A stretch of DNA of 64,000 bases from Roseateles sp. (GTDB lineage Bacteria; Pseudomonadota; Gammaproteobacteria; Burkholderiales; Burkholderiaceae_C): the NCBI GenBank assembly GCA_016790285.1, contig JAEUPJ010000097.1, positions 20,644-84,643 on the forward strand, written 5' to 3'. The notes beneath the pieces are model-generated. The model did not search any database, had not been told where the DNA came from, and saw only the letters and a list, made by a program, of their open reading frames with translations. A program made the position numbers and the translations under genes. How positions within the stretch are numbered: the first letter of the stretch is position 1; each line of letters begins with the position of its first letter. Positions 19,158 through 28,581 of this stretch are shown one piece after another.

Positions 19158-19951
19158 TGTTCATCGATTCCCATTGCCACCTCAGCTTTCCCGAGCTGAA
19201 GGCGAACCTGCCCGACATCCTCAAGGCCATGCGCGACGCGCAGGTCGACCAGGCCATCTGCATCTGCACGCAGATGGAGGAGTTCGAGGCCGTGCATGCC
19301 CTGGCGCTCGCGCATGACGTGTTGTGGGCGACCGTCGGCGTGCACCCCGACACCGAAGACATGCGCGAGCCGGACGTGGACGAGCTGGTGCGCCTGGCCG
19401 CGCTGCCGCGCGTGGTGGCCATCGGCGAGACGGGTCTCGACTACTACCGGCTCAACGGCCGCAGCATCGACGACATGGCATGGCAGCGGGAGCGCTTTCG
19501 CACCCACATCCGCGCGGCGCGGGCCGCGGGCAAGCCGCTCGTGATCCACACGCGCTCCAGCGCCGCGGACACCCTGCGCGTGCTGGACGAAGAGGGCGGC
19601 GAGGCCGCTGGCGGTGTCTTCCACTGCTTCACCGAAACGGCTGACGTGGCCCTCGCTGCCGTGGAGCGGGGCTACTACATCTCCTTCTCCGGCATCGTGA
19701 GCTTCAAGAACGCCCAGGACCTGCGCGACCTGCTCAAGCTGCTGCCGCTGGACCGCGTGCTGATCGAGACCGACAGCCCCTACCTGGCGCCCGTGCCCTT
19801 TCGCGGCAAGACGAACACGCCGGCCTACGTGCCTCATGTGGCCAAGGCCGTGGCCGATGCCGTCGGCCTGCCGGTGGCGGAACTGGCAGCCCTGGCCACG
19901 GCCAACACGCGGCGCCTGTTCAAGCTGCCCGCTCCCGAGGTGCCGGCATGA
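19157..19951 (+). CDS. TatD family metal-dependent hydrolase (YcfH-like)
   Basis: A 264-residue TatD-type TIM-barrel metal hydrolase; characterised members are 3'-5' DNases or deaminate/deacylate small substrates. Metal ligands are visible in order: FIDSHCHLSF (HxH), IGETGLDYYR (Glu), LVIHTRSS (His), FHCFTE (His) and LIETDSPYLAP (Asp). The start ATG overlaps the pilZ stop by one base. The holB-pilZ-tatD order matches the YcfH type of E. coli and Pseudomonas. Confidence 0.94.
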   Translation: MFIDSHCHLSFPELKANLPDILKAMRDAQVDQAICICTQMEEFEAVHALALAHDVLWATVGVHPDTEDMREPDVDELVRLAALPRVVAIGETGLDYYRLNGRSIDDMAWQRERFRTHIRAARAAGKPLVIHTRSSAADTLRVLDEEGGEAAGGVFHCFTETADVALAAVERGYYISFSGIVSFKNAQDLRDLLKLLPLDRVLIETDSPYLAPVPFRGKTNTPAYVPHVAKAVADAVGLPVAELAALATANTRRLFKLPAPEVPA

Positions 19952-20637
19952 AGTCCTGGCCGGCCGCGCTGGCGGCGCTGGCGCTAGGGGTCGCCGGGCT
20001 GGCCCAGGCCGCGCCCATCGATGACCTTGTCATTGCGGCCGAACTCAACGACGGCCGCACGGTGCTGAGCCTGTTGCTCAAGGGCGTGGACCCCAATCAG
20101 GCCGACTCGCGCGGCCGCAAGGCGCTTTTCGTAGCGGCCAAGGAGGAATCCTTGCGCGCGCTCGACAGCCTGCTGGCGTCGCCGCTCACGCGGCTGGATG
20201 AGCCCAACGCCCAGGGCGAGACGCCGCTGATGATCGCCGCCATCCGTGGGTCGCTGCCGGCCGTGCAGGCGCTGGTCAAGCGCGGCGCGGCCATCAACCG
20301 CGCGGGCTGGACGCCGCTGCACTACGCCTGCAGCGGCCCCGACAACGGCGTGGCCGCCTTCCTCATCGCGAACGGGGCCGAACTCAACGCGCGCTCCGAG
20401 AACGGCACCACACCGCTGATGATGGCGGCCCGCTACGGCAACAGCGACCTTGTCCCGCTGCTGATCAAGGCCGGCGCCGAGCCGCGCGCGGCCAACGAGC
20501 AGGAACTGACCGCCGCCGACTTCGCCGACCGCGGCGGGCGCGACGTGATGGCCAAGCAACTGCGTCGGCTGATCCAGGACCGCCAGCGCGAAGCCGACGC
20601 GGCCAGGGCCGCCAGCGCGGCATCAAGCGCCAAATAG
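19948..20637 (+). CDS. Exported ankyrin-repeat protein
   Basis: A 229-residue protein with a signal peptide (about residues 1-21, ending LAQA) and four or five ankyrin repeats, clear in GETPLMIAAIRGSLPAVQALVKRGAAIN, GWTPLHYACSGP and GTTPLMMAARYGNSDLVPLLIKAGAEPR. The C terminus is a charged Arg/Ala-rich helix. Ankyrin repeats bind proteins; the partner is unknown. The ATG overlaps tatD by 4 bases, making it the last gene of the mltG-to-ankyrin operon. Confidence 0.9.
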   Translation: MKSWPAALAALALGVAGLAQAAPIDDLVIAAELNDGRTVLSLLLKGVDPNQADSRGRKALFVAAKEESLRALDSLLASPLTRLDEPNAQGETPLMIAAIRGSLPAVQALVKRGAAINRAGWTPLHYACSGPDNGVAAFLIANGAELNARSENGTTPLMMAARYGNSDLVPLLIKAGAEPRAANEQELTAADFADRGGRDVMAKQLRRLIQDRQREADAARAASAASSAK

Positions 20638-20754
20638 TTCTCGCGCCAAGGCCCGTGTAGGAAAAACTCTTACAGGCCGCAGGGCGGTGTGCCGACTGTT
20701 GCGCCCCGGCCGCCCTGCCTACAGTGAAGCCATCGATTCCCACCGAGGCTCACC

Positions 20755-20976
20755 ATGCTGACCACCACCCCGAATCTGGCTGACCCGTTCGCGATGCTGA
20801 TTTCGCCCGACGCGGTGATGCACGCCGTCGAGCACTCCGACCGCCTGGCGCGCCTGCAGCGCCGTGTGTACCGGCCGCTGGACCGCCCCTGGATCCCGCT
20901 GAAGGCGAGTGCCGATTTCGACAGCGCCATCGACGCCGAAATCGAAGTGCCGGACCTCGCCGACGACGCCGCATAA
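20755..20976 (+). CDS. Hypothetical protein (73 aa)
   Basis: A 73-residue acidic ORF beginning MLTTTPNLADPFAMLISPD and ending in VPDLADDAA. It has no signal peptide or membrane segment. Reasons to think it real: its own upstream region with a GAGG-like ribosome site, no overlap with a known gene, and a perfect strong terminator directly at its stop codon. Upstream, GTAGGAAAAACTCTTAC (about 20656-20672) is an imperfect inverted repeat of unknown role. I do not recognise the family. Confidence 0.6.
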   Translation: MLTTTPNLADPFAMLISPDAVMHAVEHSDRLARLQRRVYRPLDRPWIPLKASADFDSAIDAEIEVPDLADDAA

Positions 20977-21012
20977 AGCAAAACGCCCGCTGGTCCAGCG
21001 GGCGTTTTGCTT
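20976..21012. terminator. Bidirectional terminator between the 73-aa gene and efp
   Basis: A perfect 18-bp stem with a single-base nominal loop, running AAGCAAAACGCCCGCTGG then its complement. The A-run on one arm and T-run on the other let it stop transcription from both sides. It sits between convergent genes and overlaps the last base of the TAA of the 73-residue ORF. Confidence 0.9.
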
Positions 21013-21026
21013 GGAGACCGCGGCGA

Positions 21027-21581
21027 TCAGACGCGCTTGCGGTACTCGTGGGTGCGGGTGTCGATTTCGATCTTGTCGCCGTTTTCAACGAACAGCGGCA
21101 CGGGGATCTCGAAACCGGTGCCCTTCAGGCGGGCGGGCTTCATGACCTTGCCCGAGGTGTCGCCCTTGACGGCCGGCTCGGTCTCGATCTCGCGCACGAC
21201 GCTGGTGGGCAGTTCGACGGAGATGGCCTTGCCGTCGTAGAAGGTCACTTCCACGGGCATGCTGTCTTCGAGGTAGGAGATGGCGTCACCCATGTTCTCG
21301 GCCTCGACCTCGTACTGGTTGTACTCGGTGTCCATGAAGACATACATCGGGTCGGCGAAGTAGGTGTAGGTGCACTCCTTCTTGTCGAGGATGATCTGCT
21401 CCATCTTGTCGTCGGCCTTGAAGACCAGCTCGGCGCCAGCGCCGTTGAGCAGGTTCTTCATCTTCATGCGCACGGTGGCAGCGCCACGGCCGCCACGGCT
21501 GTATTCGGTCTTCAGGACGACCATCGGGTCCTTGCCCTGCATGATCACGTTGCCGGCGCGGATTTCTTGAGCGAGTTTCAT
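21027..21581 (-). CDS. efp: Elongation factor P, arginine-32 type
   Basis: A 184-residue EF-P, which binds between the P and E sites of ribosomes stalled at polyproline and stimulates peptide bond formation. Three beta-barrel domains are present. The tip of domain I reads YSRGGRGAA with Arg at position 32, where E. coli has Lys34. Arg32 EF-P proteins are activated by rhamnosylation by EarP, and earP lies immediately upstream on the same strand (94-base gap), which supports the functional assignment. Length is normal and no residue is missing. Confidence 0.97.
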   Translation of the reverse strand: MKLAQEIRAGNVIMQGKDPMVVLKTEYSRGGRGAATVRMKMKNLLNGAGAELVFKADDKMEQIILDKKECTYTYFADPMYVFMDTEYNQYEVEAENMGDAISYLEDSMPVEVTFYDGKAISVELPTSVVREIETEPAVKGDTSGKVMKPARLKGTGFEIPVPLFVENGDKIEIDTRTHEYRKRV

Positions 21582-21675
21582 GGTGGCTTATCTGGGAGGG
21601 GTATCTCGGGATTGAGTCAGGGTGTGCGCACCAGACTCCGAAAACTCCCGGCTTGGCGCGGCAAAGCCCAACATT

Positions 21676-22707
21676 CTAGCTGGAAACCCCTAAGAAGCCC
21701 TCGAGCTGCGTGACCAAGTCGGGCTGGCTCGCCAATTGCGCACGCCAGTGCAGCGCCTGCTCGGTGGCGGGCGCCAGGGGCGGCATGGCCGCTGGCAGAG
21801 GTGCCAGGCCGTTCCAGCCACGCCAGACGGCGCACCAGTCTTCGCTCAGGTCTGCCCGCGCCATGAAGGCCTCGAGCTTGGCGTGATGCGCGTCGTCGTC
21901 CTGCGGGTAGATGTGCCAGACGAAGGGCTTACCCGCCCACTGCGCGCGCACGAAGGAGTCCTCGCCGCGCACGAAGTTGAGGTCGCACGCCCACAACAAG
22001 CGGTCGAAGTCGTCCTGCGGCAGGTAGGGCAGGGCGATCGTGCGCAGGCCCGGACGGTCGGCCACCTGCTGCTGCAGCGGACCGGGGCAGGCCAGGAGCA
22101 GCGTCGGCTGCTGGGCGAGCAGGTCCAGCAGCGCGGGCAAGGCCGGGTTGGCGTAGGCGAACAGGCTCACGACGCGTTCGCCAGGAGCGGCCCCCCACCC
22201 GCGGCGGGCCAGCCAGGCGCGGCCATCGAAGCCGCTCACCTCGTCCAGCAGTCCGGCTTCGCGCAACAGGCCGCCCGTGCGTGGCGTGAAGCCGGGGTAG
22301 AAGAAATGCCGGGTCAGGCCGGCGCCGGGCCCGTGGAACTGCGGTGACGCCAGCGCGTGGCTGCGCTCGACGTAGTCTTCCGCGCTCAGGTACTCCAGGT
22401 TGACCCATCGCGGCGGCGGAGTGCAGGCCGCCATGCGCGCCACGAAGTCGGGCGGCGGCTCGCAGCCGAACGCTTCAATGACGACGCCCCCAGGCGCCAC
22501 GTCGACCGGCCCTTGCGGCCAGTCGCGCAGCTTGACGCCAGCGGGGCGCTGCGGCGCCATCCATGCCAGGGCGCGCGAATCGTCGACCCACAGCCGCACG
22601 CGGTGCCCGCGGGCCGCGAGGTCCCGCGCCAGGCGCCAGCACACGCCCAGGTCGCCATGGTTGTCGATGACCCGGCAAAAGATGTCCCAAAGCAGCGGCT
22701 CGCTCAT
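21676..22707 (-). CDS. earP: EF-P arginine rhamnosyltransferase
   Basis: A 343-residue glycosyltransferase of the GT104 family that transfers rhamnose from dTDP-L-rhamnose to Arg32 of EF-P. The opening [20 protein letters not shown] is the family signature; Asp15 and Asp19 correspond in spacing to the two essential aspartates known in EarP. The C-terminal nucleotide-sugar half has [27 protein letters not shown], which is also diagnostic. The ATG at 22707 is set by this signature and by the divergent uvrC start 33 bases away; the longer open frame across uvrC is a shadow. The target efp is the next gene downstream. Confidence 0.95.
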   Translation of the reverse strand: MSEPLLWDIFCRVIDNHGDLGVCWRLARDLAARGHRVRLWVDDSRALAWMAPQRPAGVKLRDWPQGPVDVAPGGVVIEAFGCEPPPDFVARMAACTPPPRWVNLEYLSAEDYVERSHALASPQFHGPGAGLTRHFFYPGFTPRTGGLLREAGLLDEVSGFDGRAWLARRGWGAAPGERVVSLFAYANPALPALLDLLAQQPTLLLACPGPLQQQVADRPGLRTIALPYLPQDDFDRLLWACDLNFVRGEDSFVRAQWAGKPFVWHIYPQDDDAHHAKLEAFMARADLSEDWCAVWRGWNGLAPLPAAMPPLAPATEQALHWRAQLASQPDLVTQLEGFLGVSS

Positions 22708-22740
22708 GGGGGTCGATTGTCCCAGGCCAAAATCCGCGCC

Positions 22741-24741
22741 ATGTCGACACCGACCCCGTCCCACCCCGAGCCCGCGCAAACGCCCGCGGCCGACGGGTCC
22801 GCCGAGCGCGCCGCCCTGGATGCCGCCGAGAAGAAGAACACCGCCGAGATGGAAGCCGCCGCCCGCGACCAGCGGGACCGGCTCGTGGCCGAAGTCAATG
22901 CATTGCCGGCGTTGCCGGGCGTCTACCGCTACTTCGACGCCAAGGGCGAGGTGCTCTACGTCGGCAAGGCCAAGGATCTCAAGCGCCGTGTCAGCAGCTA
23001 CTTCCAGAAGAACCACGGCGGCACGCGCATCGGCATGATGGTCGCGCGCATCGCGCGGCTGGAAACGACCGTGGTGCGCACGGAGGCCGAGGCCCTGCTG
23101 CTCGAGAACAACCTGATCAAGACCTTGAACCCCCGGTTCAACATCCTGTTCCGGGACGACAAGAGCTACCCCTACCTGAAGATCACCTCGCACGCCTTCC
23201 CGCGCATGGCCTACTACCGCGGCGCGGTGGACAAGCGGCACCAGTACTTCGGCCCCTTCCCGAGCGCCTGGGCGGTGAAGGAGTCCATCCAGCTGATGCA
23301 GAAGGTGTTCCGCCTGCGCACCTGCGAGGACAGCGTCTTCAACAACCGCAGCCGCCCGTGCCTGCTGCACCAGATCAAGCGCTGCTCCGGCCCTTGCGTG
23401 CCGGCCGGGCAGACGCCCGAGTACGCGCGCAACGTGGCCAGCGCCGAGCGCTTCCTGCGCGGCGAGACCGACGAGGTCATGGCCATGCTGCAGTCGCAGA
23501 TGATGGCCTACGCCGAGGCCCAGCAGTACGAGCTGGCGGCCGAAGTGCGCAACCAGATCCAGGCGCTGTCCAAGGTGCTGCAGCAGCAGGTCATCGAGGA
23601 AAGCAGCGCCACCGGCCGCGACCGCGATGTCGACGTGCTGGCCGTCAAGGTGCAGGGCGGGCGCGCCTGCGTGAACCTGGCGATGGTGCGCGGTGGCCGG
23701 CATCTGGGCGATCGCGCGTTCTTCCCCAAGCACGTGGACGACGCGACCGCCATCCAGCTGGAGGACGAAGAAGCCTTGTCGCCTGAGCGGCAGGTGCTGG
23801 AGGCCTTCATGGCCCAGCACTACCTGGCCTCGCCGGTGCCGGGCCTGATCGTCGTCAGCGAGCCGGTGGACACCGGGCTGGCGGATGCCCTGGCCGGCCA
23901 GGCCGGCAGCCGCGTCACCGTGCAGGCCCAGCCGCGCGGCCAGCGGCGCATCTGGCTGGAGATGTGCGTCAAGGGCGCCGAGCTGGCGCTCGCCCGGCTG
24001 CTGGCCGAAGAAGGCTCGCAGCAGGCTCGCACCCGCGCGCTGGTGGACGCGCTGGACCTCTCGCCGCCCGAGATCGACAAGTTCCGTGTCGAATGTTTCG
24101 ACATCAGCCACACCGCGGGCGAGGCCACCATGGCAAGCTGCGTCGTGTTCGAGGGCCATCAGATGCAAAGCAGCCAGTACCGGCGCTACACGATCGACGG
24201 CATCACCGGCGGCGACGACTACGCGGCCATGCGCCAGGTGCTGACACGCCGCTACAGCAAGATGGCCGAGGCGGCGCAGCTGGGCACCGGCCGTCTGCCG
24301 GACCTGGTGCTGGTCGACGGCGGCCGTGGCCAGGTGTCGATGGCGCGCGAGGTGTTCGAGGAGCTCGGGCTGGACCTGAGCCTCATCGCCGGCGTCGAGA
24401 AGGGCGAAGGGCGCAAGGTGGGTCTGGAGGAACTGGTCTTTGCCGACGGCCGCGAGAAGGTCTACCTGGGGCGCGATTCGGCTGCGCTCATGCTGATTGC
24501 GCAGATCCGCGACGAAGCCCACCGATTCGCCATCACCGGCATGCGGGCCAAGCGTGCGGCTACGCGTACCGGCGGCTCCCGCCTGGAGGACGTGCCCGGC
24601 GTCGGCCCCAAGAAGCGCGCGCAGTTGCTGCAGCGCTTCGGTGGCGTTCGCGGCGTGGCCGGCGCGAGCGTGGACGAGCTGTGCAGCGTGAAGGGCATCT
24701 CGCGCGACCTGGCCGAAGACATCTACCGCGCCCTGCACTGA
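22741..24741 (+). CDS. uvrC: Excinuclease ABC subunit C
   Basis: A 666-residue UvrC, the dual-incision nuclease of nucleotide excision repair. The GIY-YIG domain for 3' incision starts [29 protein letters not shown]; a UVR domain ([29 protein letters not shown]) contacts UvrB; the RNase H-like 5' incision domain holds [18 protein letters not shown] and [13 protein letters not shown]; tandem helix-hairpin-helix motifs end the protein ([21 protein letters not shown]). A 45-residue Ala/Pro/Lys-rich N-terminal extension precedes the GIY-YIG domain. The ATG at 22741 gives this extension; a later start is possible. Confidence 0.97.
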   Translation: MSTPTPSHPEPAQTPAADGSAERAALDAAEKKNTAEMEAAARDQRDRLVAEVNALPALPGVYRYFDAKGEVLYVGKAKDLKRRVSSYFQKNHGGTRIGMMVARIARLETTVVRTEAEALLLENNLIKTLNPRFNILFRDDKSYPYLKITSHAFPRMAYYRGAVDKRHQYFGPFPSAWAVKESIQLMQKVFRLRTCEDSVFNNRSRPCLLHQIKRCSGPCVPAGQTPEYARNVASAERFLRGETDEVMAMLQSQMMAYAEAQQYELAAEVRNQIQALSKVLQQQVIEESSATGRDRDVDVLAVKVQGGRACVNLAMVRGGRHLGDRAFFPKHVDDATAIQLEDEEALSPERQVLEAFMAQHYLASPVPGLIVVSEPVDTGLADALAGQAGSRVTVQAQPRGQRRIWLEMCVKGAELALARLLAEEGSQQARTRALVDALDLSPPEIDKFRVECFDISHTAGEATMASCVVFEGHQMQSSQYRRYTIDGITGGDDYAAMRQVLTRRYSKMAEAAQLGTGRLPDLVLVDGGRGQVSMAREVFEELGLDLSLIAGVEKGEGRKVGLEELVFADGREKVYLGRDSAALMLIAQIRDEAHRFAITGMRAKRAATRTGGSRLEDVPGVGPKKRAQLLQRFGGVRGVAGASVDELCSVKGISRDLAEDIYRALH

Positions 24742-24758
24742 GGCGCTGAGGAGAACCC

Positions 24759-25274
24759 GTGACCATCATCCAACGCCTGCAGCGTGCCGCGCGCTGGCTC
24801 ATCGGCCCCGTGCTGGCGGGCTGCGCCGCAACGCCGCCCGCGCCGCCGCCGCGCCCGACGCCGCTGCCACCCACTGCGGTGCCGTCGCCCCTGCCGTCAC
24901 CGGCCGCGGCTGCGGCACCCAAACCGGCAGGCATGCCCGCGCCGAAAGCCGTGCGCACGCACGACGAACTGCGCCGCCAGGCCGCCGAGCGCCTCGTCAT
25001 GGCCAACCCCGAGCGCACCTTCATGACGACCGCGCCGACCCACCTGCTCACGGTCATCGTGCTGGAGGTGGAGGTGAAGGCCGACGGCAGCGTGCGCCGC
25101 GTCAATGTCGTGCGCAAGCCGCGCTACGCGCCGGAGACGCTGCAGATGGCCATCGACGCCATCCACAAGGCCGCGCCGTTCGGTGACGTGCGCCGCATGC
25201 CCGAGCCCTGGAAGTTCACGGAGACCTTCCTGTTCGAGGAAGACCGGCGCTTCAAGCCGCTGACCCTCAATTGA
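24759..25274 (+). CDS. Putative lipoprotein with TonB C-terminal-like domain
   Basis: A 171-residue exported protein starting at GTG (24759) behind GAGGAGAA. The N terminus has a lipobox (VLAGC, Cys about 24) followed by a proline-rich linker of about 40 residues. The C-terminal 90 residues (VIVLEVEVKADGSVRRVNVVRKPRYAPETLQMAIDAI to FEEDRRFKPLTL) have the beta-alpha-beta pattern of a TonB C-terminal domain. Anchored as a lipoprotein it lacks the usual TonB membrane helix, so a role in energy transduction is uncertain. It lies 17 bases after uvrC and upstream of pgsA. Confidence 0.75.
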   Translation: MTIIQRLQRAARWLIGPVLAGCAATPPAPPPRPTPLPPTAVPSPLPSPAAAAAPKPAGMPAPKAVRTHDELRRQAAERLVMANPERTFMTTAPTHLLTVIVLEVEVKADGSVRRVNVVRKPRYAPETLQMAIDAIHKAAPFGDVRRMPEPWKFTETFLFEEDRRFKPLTLN

Positions 25275-25349
25275 TCTGATGCAACCTTCTTGCCACAGTC
25301 GTCCTGCACTGTTCCGGGGCAGGGCGCCGGGTTGGGCACAATCGCCGCC

Positions 25350-25916
25350 ATGTTCCTGACCCTGCCGACTCTGCTGACCTGGGCCCGCATCGTGGCCATC
25401 CCGCTGATCGTCGGGGTGTATTACCTGCAACTGGCACCCGCGCACCAGAACCTCTTCGCGACGGTGCTGTTCGTCGTCGTGGCCCTCACGGACTGGCTCG
25501 ACGGCTACCTGGCTCGCAAGCTCAACCAGACGTCGTCGTTCGGCGCCTTCCTGGACCCGGTGGCCGACAAGTTCCTCGTTTGCTCGGCACTGCTCATCCT
25601 GCTGGAGCTGGGGCGGGTCAATGCGTTCGTGGCGCTGGTCATCGTCGGCCGCGAGATCGCCATTTCGGCGTTGCGCGAATGGATGGCCCAGATCGGCGCC
25701 TCGCGCAGCGTGGCCGTGCACATGGTGGGCAAGCTCAAGACGACCGTGCAGATGGTCGCCATCCCGTTCCTGCTGTACGACGGGCACTTGTTCGGGCTCA
25801 TCCCGACCCGCGTGTGGGGCACCTGGCTCATCTATGCCGCGGTGGTGTTGACCATCTGGTCGATGGTCTATTACCTGAAGAAGGCCTTGCCCGAGATCCG
25901 CGCCAAGGCCCGCTGA
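25350..25916 (+). CDS. pgsA: CDP-diacylglycerol-glycerol-3-phosphate 3-phosphatidyltransferase
   Basis: A 188-residue inner-membrane enzyme that makes phosphatidylglycerol phosphate, the committed step of phosphatidylglycerol synthesis. The CDP-alcohol phosphotransferase motif D-x2-D-G-x2-A-R-x8-G-x3-D-x3-D is complete ([27 protein letters not shown]). Several hydrophobic segments are visible. The start [14 protein letters not shown] at 25350 is chosen over a frame extension 60 bases upstream that lacks a ribosome site. Proximity of uvrC and pgsA is conserved in many proteobacteria. Confidence 0.96.
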   Translation: MFLTLPTLLTWARIVAIPLIVGVYYLQLAPAHQNLFATVLFVVVALTDWLDGYLARKLNQTSSFGAFLDPVADKFLVCSALLILLELGRVNAFVALVIVGREIAISALREWMAQIGASRSVAVHMVGKLKTTVQMVAIPFLLYDGHLFGLIPTRVWGTWLIYAAVVLTIWSMVYYLKKALPEIRAKAR

Positions 25917-26149
25917 CGCGGCGGCCGCGGGCAGACCCGGGCAGCCGGACACCGAGTTGTATCGGGACTTTTCCCGCCCCGCCCGAAGCGGCGGGCGCGT
26001 CTAGAATCCGCTTCCCCGCGCGCGGCCCGTGTCGTTTTTCAACGGCATCCGGTCGCGCAGTGCGCGGGTCCGACGTCTCATCGCAGCCTTGCTCGCCGCA
26101 TGCGGGTGCAGGGCTGCACAGTCCGCTGAATTGTCATGAGGGGGCACGA

Positions 26150-26422
26150 GTGAACAAGTCCGAATTGATCGAGCACATCGCCAAGCAGGCCGACATCTCC
26201 AAGGCCGCTGCGGGCCGTGCGCTCGAAGCCGTGATCGGCGGCGTCAAGACGACGCTGAAGAAGAACGGCACCGTGTCGCTGGTCGGCTTCGGCACGTTCA
26301 GCATCACCAAGCGCGCGGCACGCGCTGGCCGCAACCCGCGCACCGGCGACACGATCAAGATCAAGTCGGCGAAGGTGCCCAAGTTCAAGCCTGGCAAGGC
26401 CCTGAAAGACGCCGTCAACTGA
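26150..26422 (+). CDS. HU family DNA-binding protein
   Basis: A 90-residue histone-like protein that bends and compacts DNA. It starts at GTG (26150) behind a GAGGGGG stretch and reads [29 protein letters not shown]. The signature [22 protein letters not shown] lies in the beta-arm with the intercalating Pro of RNPRTG. Length and composition match HupB/HU-beta exactly. The 230-base upstream gap contains a TAGAAT -10-like element near 26000 after a GC-rich hairpin. A tRNA-Val gene follows after 25 bases. Confidence 0.95.
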   Translation: MNKSELIEHIAKQADISKAAAGRALEAVIGGVKTTLKKNGTVSLVGFGTFSITKRAARAGRNPRTGDTIKIKSAKVPKFKPGKALKDAVN

Positions 26423-26447
26423 CGTCGTCGCCCCTCCCGGAATTACC

Positions 26448-26523
26448 GGGCGCTTAGCTCAGTTGGTAGAGCACCTCCCTTACACGGAGATTGTCGGCGG
26501 TTCGAGCCCGTCAGCGCCCACCA
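26448..26523 (+). tRNA. tRNA-Val (anticodon UAC)
   Basis: A 76-base cloverleaf: acceptor GGGCGCT pairs with AGCGCCC, D-arm TAGCTCAGTTGGTAGAGCA, anticodon loop CTTACAC with TAC at 26481-26483, T-arm with GTTCGAG, and encoded ACCA end. Confidence 0.97.
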
Positions 26524-26572
26524 CCCGCTCCAGGCGGCCCTCGCCGCCTCGCATTTAGAATGCGGCTCCCCT

Positions 26573-26598
26573 CGAAGGCGAACCTCGGTTCGCCTTCG
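26573..26598 (+). terminator. Perfect 12-bp hairpin between tRNA-Val and ppiD
   Basis: CGAAGGCGAACC pairs with GGTTCGCCTTCG around a TC turn. A TTTAGAAT -10-like element lies just before it (about 26554-26561), so the hairpin could either end tRNA-Val transcripts or sit in the ppiD leader. The T-run after it is weak. Confidence 0.5.
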
Positions 26599-26640
26599 TC
26601 GCGTTTGATTCTTCGCGCTTGACGCTCAAGGCTTCCCGAG

Positions 26641-28554
26641 ATGTTCGAATTCGTCCGCAAGCACACCCGCCTGTTCCAGTTCATCCTGCTGATCCTGATC
26701 CTGCCGTCCTTTGCCTTCGTGGGCATGCAGGGCTACACGAGCATGATGGATGGCGCCAATGCCGGCGTGGCCAGCGTCAATGGGCGCAAGATCACCCAGG
26801 CCGAATGGGACGCCGCCCAGCGTGACCAGGCCGAGCGGGTTCGTCGTCAGAACCCCACGGTGGATGCCAAGCTGCTCGACAGCCCGGAGGCCAAGCAGCA
26901 GGCGCTGGAAGGCCTGGTCACCGAGCGCACGCTCAAGGTGGCCGCCGAGCAGCAGCACTTCACGCCCAGCCCCGAGTCGGTTGCCGCCCGCTTCTGGGCC
27001 GACCCGCAGTTCGCCTTCCTGCGCAACCCTGACGGCACCGTCAACAAGGCGCTGCTCGCAGCCCAGGGCATGACGCCGTCGATCTTCCTCGAGCGCCTGC
27101 GCCAGGACTACGCGCTGCGCCAGGTCACCGGCCCGATCGATTCCTCGGGCACCGTGGGTACCGCCAGCCCCAAGCTCGCCTTCGATGCACTGCTGCAGCA
27201 GCGCGAGGTGCAGGTCCAGCGCTTCGACATCAAGGACTTCGCCGCCAAGATCGCGCCGAGCGATGCCGACATCGAGGCCTTCTACAAGGAACCGGCCAAC
27301 GCGGCCAGGTTCCAGCTGCCTGAGTCGGCCCAGATCCAGTACGTCGCGCTCGACGTCGAGGCCCTCAAGAAGGACGTCAAGTTCACCGAGGACGACCTGC
27401 AGAACTACTACAAGGAAAACGCCGCCCGCTATGGTGTGCCGGAAGAGCGCCGCGCGAGCCACATCCTGATCAAGGTCGACCGCAGCGCGCCCGCCGACGA
27501 ACGCGCCAAGGCCAAGGCCAAGGCGGAGGACATCCTCGCGCAGGTGCGCAAGAACCCGGGTGAATTCGCAGCCCTGGCCAAGAAGAACTCGCAGGACGAG
27601 GGCTCGGCTGCCAATGGCGGCGACCTCGACTTCTTCAGCCGTGGCGCCATGGTCAAGGAGTTCGACGCCGCCGTCTACGCAATGAAGGCTGGCGAGATCA
27701 GCAACCTGGTCGAGACCGATTTCGGCTACCACATCATCCAGCTCACCGGCACGCGCGGCGGCGACAAGAAGCCCTTCGAGGCCGTGCGCGCCGAGGTCGA
27801 GGCGGAAGTGCGCAAGCAACTCGCCCAGCGTCGCTACTCCGAGGCGGCCGAGCAGTTCGGCAACCTCGTCTACGAGCAGTCCGACAGCCTCCAGCCGGCG
27901 GCCGACAAGCTCAAGCTGCAGGTCCAGACCGCCACCGTGCTGCGCCAGCCCCAGCCCGGCGCTGCGGGCCCGCTCGCGTCGGCCAAGCTGCTCGATGCCG
28001 TGTTCGGCGCCGAAGCGCTGCGCAACAAGCGCAACACCGAAGCCGTCGAGACCGGCCCGAGCCAGCTCGTGTCGGCGCGCGTCACCCAACACAACCCCGC
28101 CCGTGTCCCGCCGCTGGCGGACGTCAAGGACAAGGTCCGCGAACAGCTCGTGCGCAAGCTCGCCGCCGAGCAGGCCAAGAAGGCCGGCGAAGCCCGCCTG
28201 GCTGCGCTCAAGGCCAACCCGGGCGATGTCGCCGGCCTTGAGGCTGCCGTCACCGTCTCTCGGGCCAAGCCGCAGGCGCTGAGCCGCGCCCAGCTCGAAG
28301 CCGTGCTCGGTGCCGACGCGACCAAGCTGCCCGCTGCGGTGGGCGTGACGTCCGAGGACGGTGGCTACGTGGTCGTGCGCATCAACCAGCTGCAACCACG
28401 CGACGCTGCCGTCATCGACGACAAGCGTGCCGCCCAGCAATACGCCGGCGCCTGGGCCCGTGCCGAAGGCCAGGCCTACCTCGCCGCGCTCAAGACCCAG
28501 TACAAGGCGGTCATCAAAGTCGCTTCACCCGCATCGGCGGCCAGCGCACCCTGA
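26641..28554 (+). CDS. ppiD: Peptidylprolyl isomerase PpiD (SurA N-terminal domain protein)
   Basis: A 637-residue inner-membrane-anchored periplasmic chaperone with a parvulin domain, helping newly exported proteins fold at the Sec translocon. The N-terminal FEFVRKHTRLFQFILLILILPSFAFVG is one membrane segment with the family's F-V-R-x-H opening. A SurA-like chaperone region follows (about 35-250). The parvulin domain at about 270-370 contains ERRASHILIKVD, FAALAKKNSQDEGSAANGGDLDFF and DFGYHIIQLTG. A second, long C-terminal chaperone segment ends in low-complexity Ala/Ser. Full length for PpiD. Confidence 0.95.
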   Translation: MFEFVRKHTRLFQFILLILILPSFAFVGMQGYTSMMDGANAGVASVNGRKITQAEWDAAQRDQAERVRRQNPTVDAKLLDSPEAKQQALEGLVTERTLKVAAEQQHFTPSPESVAARFWADPQFAFLRNPDGTVNKALLAAQGMTPSIFLERLRQDYALRQVTGPIDSSGTVGTASPKLAFDALLQQREVQVQRFDIKDFAAKIAPSDADIEAFYKEPANAARFQLPESAQIQYVALDVEALKKDVKFTEDDLQNYYKENAARYGVPEERRASHILIKVDRSAPADERAKAKAKAEDILAQVRKNPGEFAALAKKNSQDEGSAANGGDLDFFSRGAMVKEFDAAVYAMKAGEISNLVETDFGYHIIQLTGTRGGDKKPFEAVRAEVEAEVRKQLAQRRYSEAAEQFGNLVYEQSDSLQPAADKLKLQVQTATVLRQPQPGAAGPLASAKLLDAVFGAEALRNKRNTEAVETGPSQLVSARVTQHNPARVPPLADVKDKVREQLVRKLAAEQAKKAGEARLAALKANPGDVAGLEAAVTVSRAKPQALSRAQLEAVLGADATKLPAAVGVTSEDGGYVVVRINQLQPRDAAVIDDKRAAQQYAGAWARAEGQAYLAALKTQYKAVIKVASPASAASAP

Positions 28555-28563
28555 TTTTTAGGT

Positions 28564-28569
28564 TATACT
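28564..28569 (+). promoter_or_regulatory. -10 element of the tRNA-His promoter
   Basis: TATACT within GGTTATACTTTT sits 12 bases before the mature tRNA-His start, in a locally AT-rich gap after ppiD. It is a near-consensus -10 box; the -35 box is not obvious. Confidence 0.55.
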
Positions 28570-28581
28570 TTTTGGCTCTGC

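Noticed and set aside
22708-24738. Reverse-strand extension of earP across uvrC
   Set aside because: EarP has its family start at 22707; the rest is antisense to uvrC.
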